In this document: positions 1 through 4,946 of the stretch, one piece after another
Position numbering within the stretch: the stretch's first letter is position 1
How the letters are laid out: every line of letters begins with the position of its first letter
Origin: Hyphomicrobiaceae bacterium
GTDB taxonomy: Bacteria; Pseudomonadota; Alphaproteobacteria; Rhizobiales; Hyphomicrobiaceae
Length of the DNA: 5,390 bases
Assembly (NCBI GenBank): GCA_020442225.1
Contig: JAGRKR010000285.1
Coordinates: 1 to 5,390, forward strand
Reading direction: 5' to 3'
Notes under the pieces: model-generated
Told to the model about the DNA's origin: nothing
What the model saw: the letters and a program-made list of their open reading frames with translations, nothing else
Databases searched by the model: none
Made by a program: the position numbers and the translations under genes

Positions 1-374
1 GCGTCGTCGCCCCGCCCGAGGGCAACATGGCCGACTACATGCGCGGGCTCGAGCGACTGATGGAACGCTCAGATGCGCTCTACCTGCCCGGACATGGCGG
101 ACAGCTCGAGCAGCCGCAGCGTGTGGCGCGCGCCTTCCTCACCCATCGGCGCATCCGCGAGCAGGCGATCCTCGGCTGCATCCGGGACGGCCATCGCACC
201 ATCGACCGCATCGTGCCCATCATCTACCAGGGCCTCGACGAGCGCCTCGTGCGCGCCGCCTCCATGTCCGTGCTCGCCCATATCGAGCACCTCATTCAGC
301 GGCAGGAGATCGTGACTTGCGACGGGGCGCCTTCCGGACTGGCGACCGCTTACGAACCCGCTTCCGGGCGCTGA
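1..374 (+). CDS. MBL-fold metallohydrolase, C-terminal fragment (5' end outside window)
   Basis: The reading frame is open from base 3 and ends at TGA 372-374, giving 123 visible residues. It begins VVAPPEGNMADYM, so the ATG at 27 is internal and not the start. Visible residues 27-33 read YLPGHGG; in metallo-beta-lactamase-fold hydrolases of the LACTB2/glyoxalase II-like group this loop carries the last metal-binding histidine (His31 of the fragment). About 75 residues after it form a helical, basic region (THRRIREQAILGCIRDG, then LIQRQEIV) that matches the winged-helix C-terminal domain of LACTB2-like proteins. The HxHxDH metal site would lie upstream, so catalytic competence cannot be judged. 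Substrate is unknown; members are usually annotated simply as MBL-fold metallohydrolases. It converges on the DUF1499 gene, and their 3' ends overlap by 83 bp. The family call is fairly secure, the specific function is not. Confidence 0.85.
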   Translation, partial: VVAPPEGNMADYMRGLERLMERSDALYLPGHGGQLEQPQRVARAFLTHRRIREQAILGCIRDGHRTIDRIVPIIYQGLDERLVRAASMSVLAHIEHLIQRQEIVTCDGAPSGLATAYEPASGR

Positions 375-1185
375 CCGAGGGCCGCGCCGCCGGCGGTGGA
401 CTCGGCCTGGCTTCCGGCTCCACCACCGCGCCAACGGTCGCCGCCACGCGGGCCTGCACCTCGCGCGCCAGCTTCAGCAACCGCCGCGCGTTCTGGCCGA
501 AGTCGTGGCGGCCATAGCGCGAGGCCGACCGCATGTCGATGCGCGCACTGCGTCGGTCCCCCTGCACGCGAATGACGATGTCGTCGGGAAAGCCGAGCAC
601 CAGCGTCCGGTCGACGGCTTCGATCGTCCCGGGCATCCCCGATCGCAGATCCGGCGGCTGCTCCTGCACCACCGTCCAGCGCAAGCGGCGGACCGCCTCG
701 CGCACCAGCTCGAACGCCTCGGTGCTCGAGCGGCGCACGAGCATCGGCTCCACGCCGGGATAGGCGGCGAGCTGAGGCTCTGCAAAGGCTGCGGGATAGG
801 TCAGCGGCGCCGTCGCCGACCGGCGCGTCTCGGCCAGGGCCCGGAATACCGGCGGCTGGCGCGTGTCCGTGGTGACATCATTGATGAGCGGAAGTTGCAG
901 GTACCATGCCGAGAGGGCCGCAGGCCATGCCAGGATGCAGGCGGCGACCAGGATGCCCCATGTCGCGCGACCGCCGCCGCTGCCGCCCTCGCGCCAGATG
1001 CGGTAGAGCGCGAAAATCGCCAGCAGAATAGCCAGGCCCGCGCCCGCCAGCGCGACCTTGAACAGATCCAGCATGACCGGCGTCTGCAACAGGGCAACGC
1101 GATGCAGCACCGCCGCGACAAGGATGAGCTGGACGCTGAGCGCGGCAACCCGCAGGCTCCACACCGAGGAGCTCCGTGGTCGCAT
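292..1185 (-). CDS. DUF1499 domain membrane protein
   Basis: This is a 297-residue protein. Three hydrophobic segments lie at about residues 9-33, 36-62 and 75-97, followed by a DUF1499 domain at about 100-245. Its recognisable blocks are LINDVTTD (100-107), DRTLVLGFPDDIVIRV (192-207) and IDMRSASRYGRHDFG (216-230). The arginine-rich N-terminus and the basic loop at 61-73 suggest, by the positive-inside rule, a cytoplasmic N-terminus and a periplasmic DUF1499 domain. The biochemical role of DUF1499 is not established. The C-terminus (257-297) is proline-rich, then strongly basic, with 12 Arg/Lys between 274 and 292; most of that tail is encoded antisense to the MBL gene. The start is uncertain. 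I chose the ATG at 1185 because hydrophobic sequence begins just after it. In-frame ATGs at 1200, 1203 and 1272 would add 5, 6 or 29 residues, and the longest extension is low-complexity and Arg/Ala-rich. None has a convincing Shine-Dalgarno. Confidence 0.85.
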   Translation of the reverse strand: MRPRSSSVWSLRVAALSVQLILVAAVLHRVALLQTPVMLDLFKVALAGAGLAILLAIFALYRIWREGGSGGGRATWGILVAACILAWPAALSAWYLQLPLINDVTTDTRQPPVFRALAETRRSATAPLTYPAAFAEPQLAAYPGVEPMLVRRSSTEAFELVREAVRRLRWTVVQEQPPDLRSGMPGTIEAVDRTLVLGFPDDIVIRVQGDRRSARIDMRSASRYGRHDFGQNARRLLKLAREVQARVAATVGAVVEPEARPSPPPAARPSVSARKRVRKRSPVRKAPRRKSRSPAAE

Positions 1186-1264
1186 GTCCGAAGCGAACAT
1201 CATCTGGCGGGCATCGTCCCTTCGCCGGCGCGCCGGTCTAGCCGGCGGCGCCGCAGCATGGCGC

Positions 1265-1304
1265 GACAACACATTTTGTCATCGGCATTGATCGGCGCTA
1301 AGCA
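1265..1304 (+). promoter_or_regulatory. Candidate promoter and small inverted repeat upstream of the aminotransferase
   Basis: The divergent intergenic region contains GACAA (1265-1269), a six-base spacer and TTGTC (1276-1280), a perfect 5-bp inverted repeat. TTGTCA (1276-1281) matches the sigma-70 -35 consensus at five of six positions. TAAGCA (1299-1304) follows 17 bases later but is a poor -10. ATCGGC occurs at 1281 and again at 1291. If the -35 is right, the repeat overlaps it, which would suit a repressor operator, and the 5' UTR would be about 30 bases. All of these elements are short enough to arise by chance, so this is a suggestion from position and partial consensus only. Confidence 0.25.
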
Positions 1305-1339
1305 TAGTCGAGCTGGCAGCAAAGAACAGGTCAAGTCTC

Positions 1340-2710
1340 ATGCAGACCCTCTCGAACAGTGCGATCCGCGATCTCGAAACGCTCCTCCATCCGGCGACGA
1401 ATCTGGCGGCCCATCGCAGCCTCGGCCCGACGATCATCGATCGCGGCGAGGGCATCCATGTCTGGGACACCAGCGGCAAGCGGTACATCGAGGGACTGGC
1501 CGGACTGTGGTGCGCCAGCCTCGGCTACGGCAACAACGAGCTGATCGAGGCCGCACGCGAGCAGATGAGCCGCCTCTCATTCTCGCACCTGTTCGGCGGC
1601 CGCAGTCACGAGCCGGCCATCGAGCTTGCCGAGAAGATCAAGGAGATCTCGCCGGCACCGACCTCGAAGGTGTTCTTCACGTGCTCCGGCTCCGAGGCCA
1701 ACGACACCCAGATCAAGCTTGCCTGGTATTACAACAACGCACGCGGCAAGCCGCAAAAGAAGAAGATCATCTCACGCGAGAAGGCCTACCACGGTGTCAC
1801 GATCGCCACAGCCAGCCTCACCGGCCTCGGTGTGTTCCACCAGGACTTCGACCTGCCCATGGCGCGGATCATCCATGCAGACTGTCCGCACCACTGGCGC
1901 AATGCCGAGCCCGGCGAGAGCGAGGAAGACTACGCCACGCGCCTAGCGGCCAACCTCGAGAGCCTGATCGAGCGCGAGGACCCCGACACCATCGCCGCCT
2001 TCATCGCCGAGCCGGTGATGGGCGCCGGCGGCGTCATCGTTCCCCCGGCCACCTACTTCGAAAAGATCCAGGCGGTGCTGAAACGACATGACATCGCGCT
2101 CATCGTCGACGAGGTGATCTGCGGATTCGGGCGCACTGGCAACATGTTCGGCTCCCAGACCTACGGCATAACGCCCGATACCGTGACCATGGCCAAGGCG
2201 ATCACCTCGGCCTACATGCCGCTCGGCGCCGTCACGGTCTCCGAGGACGTCTATCAGGCGATGCTCGACGAGAGCCGCAAGATCGGCGTGTTCGCCCACG
2301 GCTTCACCTACACGGGCCACCCCGTGGCCTGCGCAGTCGCCGTGAAGACGCTCGAAATCTACCAGCGCCTCGACATCGTGGCCCACGTGCAGCGCGTGGC
2401 GCCGATCTTCGCCATGCGCCTGAAGGCGCTCTCGGATCATCCGCTGGTCGGGGAGGCGCGCGGCGTCGGGCTCATCGGCGGCCTGCAACTGGTGGCCGAC
2501 AAGAAGGCCAAGGCCGCCTTCCCGCCCGAGAAGGGAGTTGGCGGCAAGGCCGTGCAGTTCTGCCAGGAGGAAGGCCTCATTCTGAGGGCGCTCGGCGGCG
2601 ACGTACTGGCCGTATGCCCGCCGCTCATCATCGACGGCGCCGGCATCAACGAGCTGTTCGACAGCCTGGAGCGCGGCTTGGACAAGACCCTGGCCTGGCT
2701 GCGCAGCTAG
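1340..2710 (+). CDS. Class III PLP-dependent omega-aminotransferase
   Basis: This is a complete 456-residue fold-type I transaminase of the class III group (amine/omega-amino acid:pyruvate type), cytoplasmic and normally a dimer. It moves an amino group from an amine or omega-amino acid to a keto acid, usually pyruvate. Visible landmarks are GLAGLWC (52-58), the PLP phosphate loop SGSEAN (116-121), YHG (150-152, ring stacking), IVDEVICGFGRTG (255-267) with Asp257 for the pyridine nitrogen, the Schiff-base Lys286 in TMAKAITSAYMPLGA, and TYTGHP (323-328), whose Thr325 would contact phosphate of the partner's PLP. Trp57, Tyr150 and Arg416 occupy positions equivalent to the active-site Trp, Tyr and flipping Arg of the Chromobacterium violaceum amine transaminase (from memory). 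Length and N-terminus (SNSAIRDLETLLHPATNL) fit the family, so the ATG at 1340 is preferred even though the upstream Shine-Dalgarno is weak. It is divergent from the DUF1499 gene. The true donor (beta-alanine, putrescine, taurine or another amine) cannot be read from the sequence. Confidence 0.95.
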   Translation: MQTLSNSAIRDLETLLHPATNLAAHRSLGPTIIDRGEGIHVWDTSGKRYIEGLAGLWCASLGYGNNELIEAAREQMSRLSFSHLFGGRSHEPAIELAEKIKEISPAPTSKVFFTCSGSEANDTQIKLAWYYNNARGKPQKKKIISREKAYHGVTIATASLTGLGVFHQDFDLPMARIIHADCPHHWRNAEPGESEEDYATRLAANLESLIEREDPDTIAAFIAEPVMGAGGVIVPPATYFEKIQAVLKRHDIALIVDEVICGFGRTGNMFGSQTYGITPDTVTMAKAITSAYMPLGAVTVSEDVYQAMLDESRKIGVFAHGFTYTGHPVACAVAVKTLEIYQRLDIVAHVQRVAPIFAMRLKALSDHPLVGEARGVGLIGGLQLVADKKAKAAFPPEKGVGGKAVQFCQEEGLILRALGGDVLAVCPPLIIDGAGINELFDSLERGLDKTLAWLRS

Positions 2711-2870
2711 GGCGCGATCGCTCGAGAAGGGAGCGCGCAGCGCTGCCGGCGAGAGCGTGAATCGCACCCTGCGGCCTTCATCCCGAGCGAGATCGAGGCT
2801 GGTCGATGCGCGCAGAGCGGCGCGCCTGCCGCTGATGTCACCGCCGTCCGCTGCCGCGCCAGACGCGCAA

Positions 2871-2892
2871 AGGGCCCGCACAAGCGGGGCCT
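2871..2892. terminator. Hairpin with 8 of 9 paired bases, possible terminator
   Basis: AGGGCCCGC (2871-2879) and GCGGGGCCT (2884-2892) pair except for one central G-G mismatch, with a four-base loop ACAA. On the plus strand the hairpin lies about 160 bases after the aminotransferase stop and is followed by GAAACGGG. On the minus strand it is followed by TTTGCG. Neither side has a proper T-run, so termination is possible but weak. The stretch 2711-2870 before it holds no convincing gene; only an imperfect GC-rich hairpin near 2712-2738 stands out. Confidence 0.35.
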
Positions 2893-2902
2893 GAAACGGG
2901 AA

Positions 2903-2932
2903 CAGGCGAATGACCTTTCGGTCATTCGCCTG
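2903..2932 (-). terminator. Perfect 13-bp hairpin, likely terminator of the small secreted-protein gene
   Basis: CAGGCGAATGACC (2903-2915) and GGTCATTCGCCTG (2920-2932) are exact reverse complements separated by TTTC. Read on the minus strand the loop is GAAA closed by C-G, a stable GNRA-type tetraloop, and the hairpin is followed by TTCCCGTTTC, a moderately T-rich tail. It begins 33 bases after the stop codon of the 48-residue gene, which makes that gene the natural client. Because the stem is symmetrical, it could also stop transcripts coming from the aminotransferase side. Confidence 0.7.
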
Positions 2933-2965
2933 CGGAAATCTTCCCCGGTAGAGCTCTTGAGATAT

Positions 2966-3112
2966 TTACTTCTTCTTAGCGGCCACGCACTTCTTGGCCT
3001 TCTTGTCGTACTTCTCGCCCTTCTTGCACTTCGGGTCGGCAGCGAGAGCGGCAGGAGCCGCGGCGCCGAAAGCGAAGCCAGCGAGCGTCAGGGCGATGAT
3101 CAGCTTCTTCAT
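2966..3112 (-). CDS. Small exported lysine-rich two-cysteine protein (48 aa)
   Basis: The frame runs from ATG 3112-3110 to TAA 2968-2966. Residues 1-24 form a classic Sec signal peptide: MKK, a hydrophobic core LIIALTLAGFAFG, then a small-residue region ending A-L-A, with cleavage predicted after Ala24. The mature peptide would be only about 24 residues, with 11 lysines, three acidic residues and two cysteines (Cys29 and Cys42) in the arrangement C-KKGEKYDKKAKK-C, then VAAKKK. The cysteines could form one disulfide in the periplasm. Support for a real gene is a strong Shine-Dalgarno seven bases upstream, coherent signal-peptide architecture and a hairpin just past the stop. Short C-x-x-G...C lysine-rich exported peptides of this sort occur in alphaproteobacteria as hypothetical proteins (recalled, not searched). 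Function is unknown; binding to anionic surfaces or polymers is a guess from charge. It stands alone between the aminotransferase and the carbamoylase operon. Confidence 0.8.
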   Translation of the reverse strand: MKKLIIALTLAGFAFGAAAPAALAADPKCKKGEKYDKKAKKCVAAKKK

Positions 3113-3119
3113 AACTTAC

Positions 3120-3125
3120 CCTCCT
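3120..3125 (-). promoter_or_regulatory. Strong ribosome binding site of the small exported protein
   Basis: On the minus strand AGGAGG (3125-3120) is followed by a seven-base spacer GTAAGTT and then ATG. This near-ideal Shine-Dalgarno fixes the start and argues for efficient translation of the 48-residue gene. Confidence 0.8.
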
Positions 3126-3249
3126 AAGAGCTATCGGGGTTGAAACCTCTTATTGAGGCGGGCGGACTGTAGCCGAGCAACCGGCTGTGCGATCTGCGGC
3201 ATTCCGCCACACAATAACAATCCCGTGAAGATGTTTCGCATGACGGCCA

Positions 3250-3290
3250 TCACCGTCCGACACATTGCCAACACATTGAGATCACGGTGA
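3250..3290. repeat. Nested repeats: 8-bp direct repeat inside a 7-bp inverted repeat
   Basis: ACACATTG occurs at 3260-3267 and again at 3271-3278, a period of 11 bases or about one helical turn. The pair is enclosed by TCACCGT (3250-3256) and ACGGTGA (3284-3290), which are reverse complements. A further GACGG (3242-3246) / CCGTC (3253-3257) pair overlaps the left arm. The location, about 140-180 bases upstream of the small exported gene, would suit a regulator-binding site. The elements are short and coincidence is possible. Confidence 0.35.
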
Positions 3291-3499
3291 GGTTTGGCTC
3301 AGTGCGCATGGCCGGCAGGGGTGTTCAGTCGCACCCGCACGCGGCCGGATCGGCGCCGGCTCGCGGCGGATAACGCGCCCCGCGGAGCCCGTAAGGCCCC
3401 TCGTGCAGAGACTGGCTCACTGTTGGCTGGTGGCGCGAATGGGCAGCACCGGGCGTCGCTCGAGCATCGCCCGAGCCGCAGCGCTGTCCCCTCCCCCGG

Positions 3500-4426
3500 T
3501 CACTCCGGCCGGACGACGCCCGTCTGCGAGGTGATCAAGCCGTAGTGCTCGATGCGGCGATGCCGGGCAAAATCGAAGATCGTCTCCTTGCCGAAGCGCG
3601 TGCGATCGAGATCACAATCGTGCACGAGCAGCTCGTCGGCTTCCGTGCGGGCCTCCGCCACGATCTCACCGTCCGGGTCCACGATGACACTCGCGCCGAA
3701 CAGCGGATGGCCGTCCTCGTCGCCGGCCTTGGCCACCGCGACCACCCATGTCGAGTTCTGATAGGCCCCGGCCTGGACCGACAGCTTGTGGTGGAAGATG
3801 CGCTGGCGCTGCCCCTCCTCGCCCTTCTGCGAGTTGACGCTCGGCGTGTTGTAGCCGAGCAGGACCATCTCCACGCCCTGCAGCCCCATCACGCGATAGG
3901 TCTCGGGCCATCGCCGGTCGTTACAGATGCACATGCCGATGATGCCATCGAGCGCGCAGAATACGGGGAAGCCAAGATCACCCGGCTCGAAATAGCGCTT
4001 CTCCAGATGCTGATGCGTGCGCTCGGGGTCGCGCTCGGCATGGCCCGGCAGGTGCACCTTGCGATACTTGCCGACAATCTCCGACGACTTGTCGGTGAGG
4101 ATGGCGGTGTTGAAGTGGTGGCCGTCGGGGGTCAGCTCGGCATAGCCGAGGCACATGGCCATCTGGTGCGTCCTGGCCCGGGCGAACAACGGCGCCGTCG
4201 CGGGGCCCGGCATCTCGCGTTCGAACCAGCGATCGGCCTCGGCGCGGTCCTCGTAGTACCAGCGCGGGAAGAAGGTCGTCAGCGCTAGCTCCGGATAAAC
4301 AATGAGGTCGCAGCCCCGGGCCTTGGCCTGATCCATCAATGCGATCATGCGCGCGACCACCGCTTCGCGACTGTCGGCCTTCTGGATGGGTCCCAACTGG
4401 GCGGCCCCGACCCGCACGTTTCGCAT
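3500..4426 (-). CDS. Carbon-nitrogen hydrolase, N-carbamoyl-D-amino acid amidohydrolase-like
   Basis: This 308-residue nitrilase-superfamily enzyme is almost the length of Agrobacterium D-carbamoylase (about 304). The Glu-Lys-Cys triad is complete: Glu46 in VYPELALTTFFPRW, Lys123 in YRKVHLPGH and Cys168 in CICNDRRWPETYRVMGL. Other family blocks are LEKRYFEPGDLGFPV (141-155), GYNTP (191-195), FHHKLSVQAGAYQN (211-224) and the ending HYGLI (294-298). D-carbamoylases hydrolyse N-carbamoyl-D-amino acids to the D-amino acid, CO2 and ammonia in the cytoplasm, usually as tetramers, after a hydantoinase. No hydantoinase is visible here. The loop at about 196-210 (SVNSQKGEEGQRQRI) differs from the Agrobacterium sequence as I recall it, so the natural ureido substrate may differ. 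The ATG at 4426 is chosen because GAGGAGGA precedes it and the family N-terminus starts there; a longer open frame to 4552 would run into the MaoC gene. It is last in an operon, 19 bases after the MaoC stop. Confidence 0.92.
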   Translation of the reverse strand: MRNVRVGAAQLGPIQKADSREAVVARMIALMDQAKARGCDLIVYPELALTTFFPRWYYEDRAEADRWFEREMPGPATAPLFARARTHQMAMCLGYAELTPDGHHFNTAILTDKSSEIVGKYRKVHLPGHAERDPERTHQHLEKRYFEPGDLGFPVFCALDGIIGMCICNDRRWPETYRVMGLQGVEMVLLGYNTPSVNSQKGEEGQRQRIFHHKLSVQAGAYQNSTWVVAVAKAGDEDGHPLFGASVIVDPDGEIVAEARTEADELLVHDCDLDRTRFGKETIFDFARHRRIEHYGLITSQTGVVRPE

Positions 4427-4431
4427 CACGT

Positions 4432-4437
4432 CCTCCT
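4432..4437 (-). promoter_or_regulatory. Ribosome binding site deciding the carbamoylase start
   Basis: On the minus strand AGGAGG (4437-4432, within GAGGAGGA) lies five bases before the ATG at 4426, inside the 19-base gap after the MaoC stop codon. It supports this start over the upstream in-frame ATGs at 4456 and 4552, which fall inside the MaoC gene. Confidence 0.8.
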
Positions 4438-4445
4438 CACTGCTC

Positions 4446-4946
4446 TCAGGCCCCATCCTTGGGCTGATACGGCTGCCGGCGCTCGACGAGGATGCTGCTC
4501 GTGATCTCGAAGACCTTCTCACCGTGCTGGTTGAAGCCCTCGTTGAGCGCATAGATGATGCCGCGATGCGGGCGCGACTTCAGATCGACCTTCTCCGTGC
4601 GGCGGCCGGTGAACGTGATCGTGTCGCCCGCAAAGACCGGCTTCAGCCATTTCAGGTTCTTGAAGCCCGGCGACGGCCCCCACTGGGCCATCTTGACGCC
4701 GGTCTTGGCGAGCTCCGCCTCGTAGCGCTGGCGGTAGGCGACCGTCAGGCGTATCCAGATGGCAGCGGTGTGCCAACCCGAAGCGCAGAGCCCGCCGAAC
4801 AGCGACGACTTCGCGGCGGCCTCGTCGAGGTGAAAGTACTGCGGGTCGTATTTGACGGCGAAGGCCTTGATCTCCTCCGCCGTGAAGGTGTGCTGGCCGA
4901 GGTGCATTTCCTCGCCGAGCGGCACGTCCTCGAAATAGTTGCTCAT
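4446..4946 (-). CDS. MaoC-like hot-dog hydratase, second of a tandem pair
   Basis: This 166-residue single hot-dog-domain protein belongs to the MaoC/(R)-specific enoyl-CoA hydratase group, which adds water to trans-2-enoyl thioesters or removes it from 3-hydroxyacyl thioesters. The hydratase motif is visible as KYDPQYFHLDEAAAKS (32-47), with candidate catalytic Asp34 and His39 at the same five-residue spacing as Asp31/His36 of Aeromonas PhaJ. GGLCASGWHT (51-60) follows, then a C-terminal half with LKWLKPVFAGDTITFTG typical of the hot-dog strands. The canonical Asn after the Asp is replaced by Gln in DPQ. The start codon overlaps the stop of the upstream gene as ATGA (4946-4943), so translational coupling is likely; no good Shine-Dalgarno is seen. 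It probably acts as a dimer, either with itself or with its tandem partner. The substrate is unknown; a keto-acyl or hydroxyacyl intermediate of a catabolic route is an inference from the neighbours. Confidence 0.9.
   Translation of the reverse strand: MSNYFEDVPLGEEMHLGQHTFTAEEIKAFAVKYDPQYFHLDEAAAKSSLFGGLCASGWHTAAIWIRLTVAYRQRYEAELAKTGVKMAQWGPSPGFKNLKWLKPVFAGDTITFTGRRTEKVDLKSRPHRGIIYALNEGFNQHGEKVFEITSSILVERRQPYQPKDGA

Larger units (their letters stand above)
3113..3499. other. Intergenic region without a convincing gene
   Basis: Between the small gene and the carbamoylase stop I find no coding sequence with recognisable protein character. The part from 3113 to about 3300 is less GC-rich than its surroundings and should contain the small gene's promoter. 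A poor candidate on the minus strand is TTGCTC (3180-3175) with CTCAAT 17 bases downstream. The part from 3300 to 3499 is GC-rich. It contains CGGGCG (3450-3455) and CGCCCG (3468-3473) around a GCTCGAGC palindrome, some 27 bases past the carbamoylase stop, but no T-run follows, so a terminator there is doubtful. Confidence 0.5.

Noticed and set aside
505..2091. Long plus-strand open frame (528 codons) across the DUF1499 gene and the aminotransferase start
   Set aside because: It is antisense to the DUF1499 gene and out of frame with the aminotransferase, both of which have clear family motifs. Its translation is Arg/His/Pro-rich low complexity, a usual shadow in GC-rich DNA.
1943..2881. Minus-strand open frame of 312 codons opposite the aminotransferase
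   Set aside because: It is an antisense shadow rich in Asp/His/Gly/Leu with no recognisable domain, opposite a complete, well-conserved enzyme.
3450..3473. CGGGCG/CGCCCG hairpin as terminator of the carbamoylase operon
   Set aside because: The stem is only 6 bp around a 12-base loop and no T-run follows on the minus strand.
3294..3545. Plus-strand open frame of 83 codons in the intergenic region, starting with TTG
   Set aside because: It has a rare start codon, no Shine-Dalgarno, Arg/Pro/Ala-rich sequence without structure, and runs into the 3' end of the carbamoylase. I would not call it a gene.
3545..4288. Plus-strand open frame of 247 codons opposite the carbamoylase
   Set aside because: It is a shadow of a gene with an intact catalytic triad; the composition is a repetitive mix of Ala, Val, Leu, His and Arg with no motif.
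4427..4552. Upstream extension of the carbamoylase to an ATG at 4552
   Set aside because: The extra 42 residues are Ser/Arg low complexity and lie largely inside the MaoC gene in another frame. The strong ribosome binding site is at the ATG at 4426.
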